In this document: positions 21,812 to 27,883 of the stretch, in pieces
How positions within the stretch are numbered: the stretch's first letter is position 1
How the letters are laid out: the number at the start of each line of letters is the position of its first letter
DNA from: Caldifarciminota bacterium
GTDB lineage: Bacteria; Hydrothermota; Tepidihabitantia; Tepidihabitantales; Tepidihabitantaceae
Direction of reading: 5' to 3'
DNA: 27,883 nucleotides
Assembly (NCBI GenBank): GCA_903908785.1
Contig: CAIVTL010000077.1
Coordinates: 1 to 27,883, forward strand
Position numbers and translations under genes: made by a program
Notes under the pieces: generated by a model
Told to the model about the DNA's origin: nothing
What the model saw: only the letters and a program-made list of their open reading frames with translations
Database searches by the model: none

Positions 21812-22180
21812 CTATGCTTCCTTGTCCTTGAGCAGCGCCGACATGATGACCGTGGCGATGCTGACAATGAGCGCGCCCCAGAACGCGGGCCAGAATCCGC
21901 GCACGTAGAAGCCGACATGAAACCAGTTAACGGCAATAGACGACGAGAGCCAGAGCGTCAGCCCGTTGATGACCAGCGTAAACAGCCCGAGCGTCAGAAT
22001 AATAAGCCCGCACGAAAGCAGCTTCAGCAACGGCCGTACGAGCGCATTCACCAGGCCGAGGATGACCGCCACGACCGCGTAAATCCACCACGCGTTGGGC
22101 GCGACCTGGATTCCCGGCACAATCCACGATGCCAGGAACAGGGCCAGCGCCGCAATCAGCCAACGGATGACAAGTCTCAT
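21812..22180 (-). CDS. Phage-holin-family (YvlD-like) membrane protein
   Basis: The 122-aa protein has four membrane segments. Motifs are LASWIVPGIQV near the start, then WWIYAVVAVILGLVNALVRPLLKLL, LIILTLGLFTLVINGLTLWL and GFWPAFWGALIVSIATVIMSAL. This is the phage_holin_4_2 (PF04020) family, common chromosomal proteins of unknown role despite the name. AAAGGAGG stands just before ATG 22180. It lies 47 bp upstream of the pfkB gene, which has its own promoter in the gap. Confidence 0.85.
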   Translation of the reverse strand: MRLVIRWLIAALALFLASWIVPGIQVAPNAWWIYAVVAVILGLVNALVRPLLKLLSCGLIILTLGLFTLVINGLTLWLSSSIAVNWFHVGFYVRGFWPAFWGALIVSIATVIMSALLKDKEA

Positions 22181-22317
22181 GTTTCCTCCTTTAGTCAGAG
22201 CCGGTCAGGCACAACCCGGCGAGACTACCGACCACGCCTGCGCCTTCGCAGGAGTCGGGTTCGTCCCGGGGCTCAATCTGTACTACAAACGTGCAGGATC
22301 GTCGCTTTCGCGAAGCT

Positions 22318-22444
22318 GTCATTCCGAGGAGCGGAGCGACGAGGAATCTCGTCTGTCGACGGGGCAGAACTTGCCCAAGCTTGCCGAAGGGTCGAGATTC
22401 CTCGCTGCGTGTGGCTTCGCCACCGTAGGAACGAACGGAATGAC
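22318..22444. repeat. Dispersed inverted-repeat element (GTCATTCCG ... CGGAATGAC)
   Basis: A 127-bp element bounded by GTCATTCCG (22318-22326) and CGGAATGAC (22436-22444). A second inverted pair lies inside, CGAGGAATCTCG (22340-22351) and CGAGATTCCTCG (22393-22404). It matches a type of palindromic interspersed repeat seen in many bacterial genomes; its translation gives the notorious false peptide 'CHSEERSDEES'. It fills most of the 368-bp gap 22181-22548, which has no gene. Confidence 0.75.
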
Positions 22445-22548
22445 GGCCGGTCGGGCATTTTGCATTTTGACTTGCGGCCTCCGAGGCCGCGCTATGACAT
22501 CTGTGGTTCATCGGGTTTGGTCGCGGCCCTTGAAAAGGTGGAAATCGC

Positions 22549-23385
22549 CTAAAGGCCGCGCACGCGGACCCGGAACAACCGCGCCTCCGGCAGGTCGGCG
22601 GCGAGAATGTCGGCGAACCGCTCGGCTTTGGCCCGGCGCAGACAGTAGTTGCCGTTGCTGATTACCAGCCGGCCCGAGAGCGCCCACTCCCGCATCAACT
22701 CCCGGTCCTTCCTGAGTTCGATGTACATCGCTTCCTCGCCCAGCGGCTTCTTCGTGTCGGGGTTAAGCAGGAAGGCGATAAGGACCAGCGGCGCCGACTT
22801 CACCATTATCCGCAGCCCGGGCGGCGGGCCGCTCTGCTTCGGGATGACGTCGACGCCGGTGATGTTCCGCTGGTCGAGCACACGTCGCAGGTCCATCTCC
22901 GGCTCGAAGCCGAGTCGGGCGGCAACGACGCCGATGCCGACGTTCTGCACCTCGGCGCCCTTCTCGCCCGCCTTCAGCGACCGCACCATCCGGATGCGGA
23001 ACGTCGCCGTCTCCTGCACCTGCACCAGTTCCCGGAAAACGCACCACGTCATTATCGCGGCCAGGCCGTTGCCGCGCAGGCGCTCGCGCACCGCGATGTC
23101 CCAGAGCACGACGCCCTTGCCCGGCGGGTCGCGCTCGATAGAGACCTCGCCGACGCGCTCCTCGCCCTCGGTCAGGGCGAGTTCCGCGGTATTGCGCAGG
23201 ATGTCGGTCTTAAGACAGAATTCGCGACCGGCCAGCTTGCCGTCGACCAGCTTGATTGTATCATGGTCCAGCCACTGGAAACGCGGCCCGATGCGCCGCG
23301 GCTTCCAGATTGTCACCTTCGACTCGTCGAGCCGGCGTGCGAACGCCGGACCCAGACTGTTCTCAGTAACCCGGTCGATTGCCAC
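22549..23385 (-). CDS. GNAT-like hypothetical protein
   Basis: The 278-aa protein has a middle part reading EVSIERDPPGKGVVLWDIAVRERLRGNGLAAIMTWCVFRELV. This looks like the core of a GNAT N-acyltransferase: a strand with the 'I.V...RG.GLA..M' acyl-CoA loop and following helix. The flanking 110 N-terminal and 130 C-terminal residues are not recognised; the C-terminal region includes VLIAFLLNPDTKKPLGEEAMYIELRKDRELM and ends RLFRVRVRGL. Length is well above a single GNAT domain, so it may be two-domain. Start GTG 23385 has only a weak GAGAG upstream. The substrate is unknown. Confidence 0.6.
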   Translation of the reverse strand: MAIDRVTENSLGPAFARRLDESKVTIWKPRRIGPRFQWLDHDTIKLVDGKLAGREFCLKTDILRNTAELALTEGEERVGEVSIERDPPGKGVVLWDIAVRERLRGNGLAAIMTWCVFRELVQVQETATFRIRMVRSLKAGEKGAEVQNVGIGVVAARLGFEPEMDLRRVLDQRNITGVDVIPKQSGPPPGLRIMVKSAPLVLIAFLLNPDTKKPLGEEAMYIELRKDRELMREWALSGRLVISNGNYCLRRAKAERFADILAADLPEARLFRVRVRGL

Positions 23386-23616
23386 GGCTCAGCTCTCAAC
23401 TGCCGAACCGCGGTGCAGAAACTCGTTCACTACTTTCCAATCTGCGCCCCGCGGCGCACGGTTATGCATTTTGTTTGAGCTTCACTCGGGAGTACCCCGC
23501 GAACCATCTCCCGGCGAAGCTTGGGTCAGAAAGCCCACAATGGGCCTGGCCCTTTACTGCGACATATGGTAGTCAACCGACCGCTACTGTCAATGAATGC
23601 CACACCGGCCAATTGT

Positions 23617-23707
23617 TCGCCATTCGCCTCTCGCAACTCGTAACTCGTAGCCCGCAACTCGCCTCTAGCTATCCGCCTCCCGCCACTGCAAACTGCCAAC
23701 TCGGGCG
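23617..23707. repeat. Heptamer array, 13 units (TCGCAAC)
   Basis: Exactly 13 consecutive 7-bp units: TCGCCAT, TCGCCTC, TCGCAAC, TCGTAAC, TCGTAGC, CCGCAAC, TCGCCTC, TAGCTAT, CCGCCTC, CCGCCAC, TGCAAAC, TGCCAAC, TCGGGCG. It is the longest heptamer array in the window. Confidence 0.8.
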
Positions 23708-23726
23708 TCTCGGAGCATCCCGCAAA

Positions 23727-23978
23727 GTTCATCGGAACGTTGCTTGCGACGTATGCTGGATTGTAACTTCAAGTGTGTGCTTTAGAGTGTCGGCGAATGG
23801 ACAGACCAATGTGTGTTCAAGAGGATTCGCCATCGGTTCGCGACAAGTTCGCGCAGTTGCTCGCGCCAATGCTCGCGGCATCGTACGTCTGATTGTTCGG
23901 TTCGGTGTTCGGCTCGATGTACTCCGCAATGTTCGTCAAGAAGTCTCGTTCAAGGTCTGTTCAAGCGGTATGTCGAAA
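23727..23978. repeat. 21-unit array with exact 12-bp period
   Basis: 252 bp divide into 21 units of 12 bp without a single insertion or deletion. Every unit begins with G, 15 of 21 with GT. The commonest forms are GTTCGCGCAGTT, GCTCGCGCCAAT, GTTCGGCTCGAT and GTACTCCGCAAT. One frame reads as four-residue repeats (VRxx), but no ribosome site or independent gene signal supports coding. Weaker units may continue to 24002. Confidence 0.8.
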
Positions 23979-24002
23979 GCCACGGAGAGGGTAGGGGAGG
24001 GT

Positions 24003-24051
24003 AGAACACAGAAATTGTGAATAGTGAATTGAGAACAGGGAAGTTAGGACA
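24003..24051. repeat. Degenerate heptamer array, about 7 units (GTGAATT-like)
   Basis: AGAACAC, AGAAATT, GTGAATA, GTGAATT, GAGAACA, GGGAAGT, TAGGACA. The central units are convincing, the outer ones weak. Confidence 0.45.
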
Positions 24052-24071
24052 CTTTTCGGACGGTCGGGGAA

Positions 24072-24089
24072 TGTATACTATAGCATACA
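24072..24089. promoter_or_regulatory. AT-rich palindrome, possible operator or -10 region
   Basis: TGTATACTATAGCATACA is an imperfect dyad around CTATAG in otherwise GC-rich DNA. It contains TATACT but lacks a matching -35. An ATG follows at 24091 and opens a 47-codon frame with no recognisable product. Confidence 0.35.
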
Positions 24090-24230
24090 TATGGAGACAC
24101 AAAACTGGGCGGCAAGACTGACCGACTCCGGTCCGCGCCGCCCCTCAATCTGGCATCTGCAATCCGTAACGCATGCGCGAACGCTCGCCCGCGCCGCGTT
24201 AATATGCGTCCCCCAGATTAACGGCCGCGA

Positions 24231-26255
24231 CTAGGGTGCGACGATGAAGCTTTGGGTCCAGACCGGCATCGGCGGCTTGGGCGAGAGCGCCTGCCATTCC
24301 TCGTCGGTCATGCGCCCCGACATCGGCTTCGTGAACTCGTAGTACGAGAAGCACGCGCCGACCGCCAGATACTGCTTGCCATAGAACGGAACCACCGCAT
24401 ACACCTTGCACGGGTTGCCCGCTGCCTCTTCAAGAACCCTGTTGAAGTTGGGGTCAGTGTGTACATCAGTGACAAGCGCCATCTTACGGTCCTCGTTGCT
24501 GATCCTCCGCCGTGGGTCCTTCGTGTGGGTCGAGTCTGACGCGTATCTCGCGGCGAATTCCTCGCTGAACGTAGTTAGGTCCTTCTGTATGCCGCCAACT
24601 CCCTTGCAGAACGTCCCGTCCGCAGCGGACATGCGGACTCCGGCCATCTCGTCCTTGGCTATCCTCGCGAATCTGGCTGAGTGGTCAACGAAAGTGGTGA
24701 GCTTCTTGTCCACCTCTGCATTCACCACGCCCAAGGCGCGAAGCTTCGCTTGAAGGTCCGTCCCGATACGCGCAAGCTGCGCGAACACCGCGCTCTTCGG
24801 TTCGACATATGCGACGTCTGGTGGTGGCTTTCTTTCGAGTCTGTGGAAATCTTCTGACGTGTAGCTCTGTTTGGCATACAGGATCGTGTCGTGGCGCAGT
24901 TGAGTCCACGAGCCGCAAGTCGAGACGAGTGTCTTGTCCGGATACGCTTGTGAACGGACGAACGTCGCCAGAAGCGACTTGCGGCCCGTCGCCTTCACTG
25001 GTTCAAGGTTGAGTTTGAGCGCATATAGCCAGCCGTAGTATGCGTTCTGGCTCCACTGAGTCGAGTCGAACCCGGCGAACACAGCACGCATTGAATCGAG
25101 CTTCGCGAGATACCCGGGAAAGGTGTCCTGATGATACAGGTTGACGAGGTACTCGCGCGCACGGTCTGACCCGAGCACAGCCATCACGTCCAGCCCCATC
25201 GGCAAGTACCTGAGGTCCGGAATCCGGTCGTACGTCAGGTTGTGGAAGATGTGCGAGTCGGGGATGTACCGCTGGCCCATCAGCCTCATCCCAGCCGGAA
25301 TGCCAGAGACAATCCCCACATCCGAGAGTATCTTCGGCTGGGCCAGTTCCTCTGCGGCGGCCTTGCAGAACTGCAGCACGTTGCTGTCGGCTGCGACCCA
25401 CGTGGCGAGTGGCGCGTCACCGGCGAGTCTGCGCGCCAGCGTGTAGTACTGCCCGGGCAGGATGTCGTCGCTCTTGCCGACCATGTACACAGTGGCGTCG
25501 TACACGCGCTGCCAGAGCTCTTTCACTGGCGCGCCTGAGTCGGTCTTCGCTGATTCCAGCGCTCCGGCAAGCAGTATCGCCCGGCGGGTGAGTTTCAGCG
25601 CGAGCTTCTTGTCACCCTCGTACGGCAACCGGAACGTCATGCGGCCAATGTACATCATCGCCCGGAAGTATCGCCGGAAGTTCTCGTTGCGCGTGTAGTG
25701 GCCGCGCGGCTTGTACTGGGTGAAGTCTTCCTTGTAGCCCATCACCGCAGACCTGGCCACCGAGTCCGCGTCAATCAGCGCCCGCTCTGCCTGCACGAGT
25801 CCGGCAACCGGCTTCGGTGCCTCGAAACCAAGCCGCAGGTACGACAGCGGCACTGCGAGGTAGGCGACGTTCTCAAGCAGCGCCCGCTTCACGACCGGCT
25901 CGCGCGCCTGCGCGTATTGGGCAAGCTCGTAGTCAAGCAGGCTGGCGAGCATCCGTTCCATCGCCGGGTAGAAGTAGTCAAGCTCGGCCGTGCGCAGCGA
26001 GTAGTCGTACAGGATGTGGAACACGTGAAGCATCGGGTCGGTCGTCACGAGAATCGGCAGCTTCTTCTCCGCCGCGTCGTTGTAGATGTCGTACATCTGG
26101 TCGGCGTCGGTCGTGCGCGCGACCATGCCCTGCTTGGCGAGAACTGCCTGCTCCGGCGCGGAGAGTTCCTTGAGCAGGTCAGGATTGGCGACGCGGACGC
26201 CTGCGACCGCAATGCCGGCGAGCAACAAGAGAACGGGCAATACCCATCTGGCCAT
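24231..26255 (-). CDS. DUF3160 domain protein, exported
   Basis: The 674-aa protein has a signal peptide (MARWVLPVLLLLAGIAVAGVRVA). The mature protein matches the large helical DUF3160 family: LLKELSAPEQAVLAKQGMVAR, then PILVTTDPMLHVFHILYDYSLRTAEL near the start, later FRLMGQRYIPDSHIF-like text (MRLMGQRYIPDSHIFHNLTYDR), GLDVMAVLGSDRA and, near the end, KMALVTDVHTDPN, then LAVGACFSYYEF. The family is periplasmic or surface-located with unknown function. ATG 26255 is chosen because the signal peptide starts there and a promoter lies 5 nt upstream; an in-frame ATG at 26306 would lie in the promoter. No Shine-Dalgarno sequence, so probably leaderless. Confidence 0.8.
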   Translation of the reverse strand: MARWVLPVLLLLAGIAVAGVRVANPDLLKELSAPEQAVLAKQGMVARTTDADQMYDIYNDAAEKKLPILVTTDPMLHVFHILYDYSLRTAELDYFYPAMERMLASLLDYELAQYAQAREPVVKRALLENVAYLAVPLSYLRLGFEAPKPVAGLVQAERALIDADSVARSAVMGYKEDFTQYKPRGHYTRNENFRRYFRAMMYIGRMTFRLPYEGDKKLALKLTRRAILLAGALESAKTDSGAPVKELWQRVYDATVYMVGKSDDILPGQYYTLARRLAGDAPLATWVAADSNVLQFCKAAAEELAQPKILSDVGIVSGIPAGMRLMGQRYIPDSHIFHNLTYDRIPDLRYLPMGLDVMAVLGSDRAREYLVNLYHQDTFPGYLAKLDSMRAVFAGFDSTQWSQNAYYGWLYALKLNLEPVKATGRKSLLATFVRSQAYPDKTLVSTCGSWTQLRHDTILYAKQSYTSEDFHRLERKPPPDVAYVEPKSAVFAQLARIGTDLQAKLRALGVVNAEVDKKLTTFVDHSARFARIAKDEMAGVRMSAADGTFCKGVGGIQKDLTTFSEEFAARYASDSTHTKDPRRRISNEDRKMALVTDVHTDPNFNRVLEEAAGNPCKVYAVVPFYGKQYLAVGACFSYYEFTKPMSGRMTDEEWQALSPKPPMPVWTQSFIVAP

Positions 26256-26260
26256 GCGGG

Positions 26261-26288
26261 ATGATATAACCGTAGTCGTGGATGTCAA
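26261..26288 (-). promoter_or_regulatory. Promoter with leaderless start for the DUF3160 gene
   Basis: On the minus strand: TTGACA (26288-26283), 16 bp, TATCAT (26266-26261), 5 nt before ATG 26255. Confidence 0.65.
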
Positions 26289-26312
26289 GCCGAGGCGGGC
26301 GGCCAAGGGCGA

Positions 26313-26361
26313 AGTCAGAAGGCAGAGACCAGAGGTCCGAGTGCAGAAGTCCGGAGTCCGG
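26313..26361. repeat. Heptamer array, 7 units (AGTCCGG/AGGCAGA)
   Basis: AGTCAGA, AGGCAGA, GACCAGA, GGTCCGA, GTGCAGA, AGTCCGG, AGTCCGG. Confidence 0.7.
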
Positions 26362-26363
26362 AA

Positions 26364-26390
26364 CCTTGGCGTTCTTGGCGTCCTTGGCGG
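26364..26390. repeat. 9-bp-period array, 3 units (CCTTGGCGT)
   Basis: CCTTGGCGT, TCTTGGCGT, CCTTGGCGG, starting 2 bp after the heptamer array. Confidence 0.65.
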
Positions 26391-26548
26391 TTACTTTCTC
26401 CGACGGCCTGGGCTTGCGCTTGTGCTTGTGCTGCGGAGCCGCGTCAGCGGCGGGGGAAGACGGGCTCGACCGAGGCGGATTCGACCCAGCCGTCCTCGCC
26501 GCGCGGCGCCGGCGCGAACCTCGGTGAGCTAGCGTCTTCTTCTGAAAG

Positions 26549-26577
26549 TTGCGCTGTCTGGTCCGCGCCTGTAGAAT
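26549..26577 (+). promoter_or_regulatory. Promoter for the aldo/keto reductase
   Basis: TTGCGC (26549-26554), 17 bp, TAGAAT (26572-26577), 12 nt before ATG 26590. The -10 is good, the -35 weak. Confidence 0.5.
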
Positions 26578-26589
26578 TCACGTCCTGCC

Positions 26590-27738
26590 ATGAAGTATCG
26601 AACTCTCGGCGCCAGCGGCATCAGGGTCCCTGCCCTGGGTTTCGGCTGTATGCGCCTGCCGCTCGTGCCCGGCCGAAAGGACTCGAAGCGCCGCTGCGCC
26701 GTGGACGTACCGGAAGCGGTGCGGATGATGCGCTACGCCTTCGAGCACGGGGTGAACTACTTCGACACCGCGTGGGGCTACCACATGGGTTGGAGCGAGG
26801 TAGTGCTCAGAAAGGCTTTGGCCGGTATGCCCCGGGACAAGATGATGGTCACGACCAAGCTGCCGGTCTGGCTGGTGAAGAAGCCTGCGGATTTCAAGCG
26901 GTTGCTCTCGACCCAGTTGCGCCGGCTCGGCACCAACTACCTCGACTTCTACTTCCTGCACGCGCTCAACGCAAAGTCGTTCGAGCGGGTGCGGCAGATG
27001 GGCGTGCTCGACTTCCTGACCGCGGCTATGCGCGACGGCCGTATCCGGCACGCCGGTTTCTCTTTCCACGACGAACCGGCCGCGTTCCGGCCGATCGTCG
27101 ACGCCTATGACTGGAGCACGTGCCAGATACACTACAATGTCGTGGACATCCACCACCAAGCGGGCCGAGCCGGAATGCGCTACGCGGCGAAGAAAGGTCT
27201 GGGCGTCATCATCATGGAACCGCTGCGCGGCGGCGACCTCGCCGGCTTTGTCGCACCCGGTATCAAGGCGCTCTGGGACAGTTTCCCGCGCAGGCGCACG
27301 CCGGCCGAATGGGCGCTGCGCTGGCTCTGGGACCAGCCCGAAGTGTCAATGGTCCTTTCGGGGATGAGCACGATGCAGCAGGTCAAAGACAACGTCCGCT
27401 ACGCGAGCCGCAGCCGTGTCGGCGCGATGACGGAAAAGGAACTCGTGCTCGTGTCGCGGGTTCAACGCGCCTACCGGAAACTGCGCGGTATCCGCTGCAC
27501 CGCCTGCGGATACTGCATGCCTTGCCCCTCCGGCGTCGCAATCCCGCGCAACTTCTCGCTGTACAACGACCTGTTCCTGTTCCCAGGCTCTGACCAGGCC
27601 CGGCTCATGTATCGAACCTGGATGGCGCCCGCGAACCGCGCCTCTGCCTGCAAAGAATGCGGCAAGTGCGTAGCGAAGTGTCCACAACAGATCGCCATCC
27701 CCGAACTGCTCAAGAAAGTCCACTCGGCCCTGGCCTGA
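26590..27738 (+). CDS. Aldo/keto reductase with C-terminal 4Fe-4S ferredoxin domain
   Basis: The 382-aa protein is a TIM-barrel AKR with the catalytic tetrad Asp59, Tyr64, Lys90 and His124 (FDTAWGYHMGWSE, MVTTKLP, FYFLHAL). The C-terminal extension carries two cysteine sets: C303-x2-C306-x2-C309-x2-C312 and C354-x2-C357-x2-C360-x3-C364-P. The second is a standard 4Fe-4S motif. The architecture is the known 'aldo/keto reductase plus 4Fe-4S' group of anaerobes, which probably couples NAD(P)H or ferredoxin electrons to a carbonyl substrate that is not known. ATG 26590 starts right at MKYRTLGASG, the usual family N-terminus. The gene is cytoplasmic and probably monocistronic. Confidence 0.9.
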   Translation: MKYRTLGASGIRVPALGFGCMRLPLVPGRKDSKRRCAVDVPEAVRMMRYAFEHGVNYFDTAWGYHMGWSEVVLRKALAGMPRDKMMVTTKLPVWLVKKPADFKRLLSTQLRRLGTNYLDFYFLHALNAKSFERVRQMGVLDFLTAAMRDGRIRHAGFSFHDEPAAFRPIVDAYDWSTCQIHYNVVDIHHQAGRAGMRYAAKKGLGVIIMEPLRGGDLAGFVAPGIKALWDSFPRRRTPAEWALRWLWDQPEVSMVLSGMSTMQQVKDNVRYASRSRVGAMTEKELVLVSRVQRAYRKLRGIRCTACGYCMPCPSGVAIPRNFSLYNDLFLFPGSDQARLMYRTWMAPANRASACKECGKCVAKCPQQIAIPELLKKVHSALA

Positions 27739-27767
27739 ACTCCACGCCCGCGTCGCGCGGCCGAGGC

Positions 27768-27795
27768 TTGACGCGAGCCGCGTGGGATGTAGAAT
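27768..27795 (+). promoter_or_regulatory. Promoter for the gene at the right edge
   Basis: TTGACG (27768-27773), 16 bp, TAGAAT (27790-27795), about 20 nt before ATG 27815. Confidence 0.65.
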
Positions 27796-27814
27796 TCGCC
27801 ACCTTAAGGCTCGC

Positions 27815-27883
27815 ATGATACACTCTTTGCGGCTGACGAGAATCGCGCTCGTGGCGGTTTCCCTCGCTGCGTGCTGCCTGCTG
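27815..27883 (+). CDS. 5' end of an exported protein (23 residues, cut by window edge)
   Basis: ATG 27815 opens a frame to the window end reading MIHSLRLTRIALVAVSLAACC. This is a basic start followed by a hydrophobic core and LAAC, the look of a signal peptide, possibly a lipobox with Cys20. AAGG at 27805-27808 is a weak ribosome site and a good promoter lies just upstream. The product is unknown. Confidence 0.6.
   Translation, partial: MIHSLRLTRIALVAVSLAACCLL

Larger units (their letters stand above)
23386..24230. other. Long intergenic region (845 bp) dominated by tandem arrays
   Basis: No gene is supported. It holds a 13-unit heptamer array (23617-23707), a 21-unit 12-bp array (23727-23978), a further heptamer-like array (24003-24051) and a palindrome (24072-24089). 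Frames open across it are products of the periodic sequence. Confidence 0.65.
26256..26589. other. Intergenic region between divergent genes
   Basis: It contains the leaderless promoter of the DUF3160 gene, a seven-unit heptamer array, a three-unit 9-bp array and the promoter of the aldo/keto reductase. I see no gene. Confidence 0.6.

Noticed and set aside
22095..22661. Plus-strand frame including 'CHSEERSDEES'
   Set aside because: A well-known false translation of a palindromic interspersed repeat.
23617..23978. CRISPR array
   Set aside because: There is no alternation of conserved repeat and unique spacer; units of 7 and 12 bp are contiguous. No cas genes are present.
23379..24020. Plus-strand frame of 213 codons over the 12-bp array
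   Set aside because: It overlaps the start of the GNAT-like gene, has no ribosome site, and its repeats only mirror the 12-bp period. Kept as a repeat, with a coding relic noted as an alternative.

Overview
This is a GC-rich bacterial stretch with about 21 intact or nearly intact protein genes, two genes cut by the window edges, and a large amount of structured intergenic DNA. The organism cannot be named from sequence alone. Several things suggest an uncultivated, didderm-like lineage such as candidate division WOR-3 or a relative (inference): many predicted lipoproteins, two secreted proteins ending in a 'PNPF ... LYD.SGK' type C-terminal sorting domain, a DUF3160 protein, a PrsW protease and a ferredoxin-tailed aldo/keto reductase. 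There are no rRNA, tRNA, insertion-sequence or CRISPR genes in view.

Layout. 1-4.5 kb: the tail of a truncated gene, a seven-blade repeat protein with a C-terminal sorting domain, an HNH endonuclease, and a 16-residue-repeat surface protein. 4.6-9.1 kb: two related proteins built from tandem Myb/SANT-like modules (4624-5760 and 7330-8289), a beta-propeller lipoprotein between them, then a pair of small lipoproteins. 9.1-15 kb: a 2H-phosphoesterase-fold protein whose catalytic motifs look lost, a beta-helix lipoprotein, a possible small RNA with a strong terminator, a two-repeat secreted protein, and two lipoproteins. 15.1-19 kb: a GT-C membrane glycosyltransferase fused to TPRs, an unknown protein, and PrsW. 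19-22.2 kb (minus strand): a holin-like membrane protein, then a pfkB-type sugar kinase, a secreted propeller protein and a TalC-type transaldolase packed as an operon. 22.5-27.9 kb: a GNAT-like protein, a DUF3160 protein, an Fe-S aldo/keto reductase, and the start of an exported protein.

Three system-level patterns stand out. (1) About a dozen intergenic regions carry degenerate tandem arrays with an exact 7-bp period, each with its own word. There are also single arrays with 6-, 8- and 9-bp periods and a 21-unit array with an exact 12-bp period (23727-23978). (2) Many genes have a sigma-70 type promoter (TTGACA, usually N16, TATAAT-like) whose -10 box lies only 5-9 nt before the start codon and no ribosome-binding site, implying leaderless mRNAs. 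Others have clear Shine-Dalgarno sequences. (3) The Myb/SANT-like module proteins look like a small expanding family: the first 92 bp around the start of one is duplicated 2.6 kb upstream as a truncated remnant.
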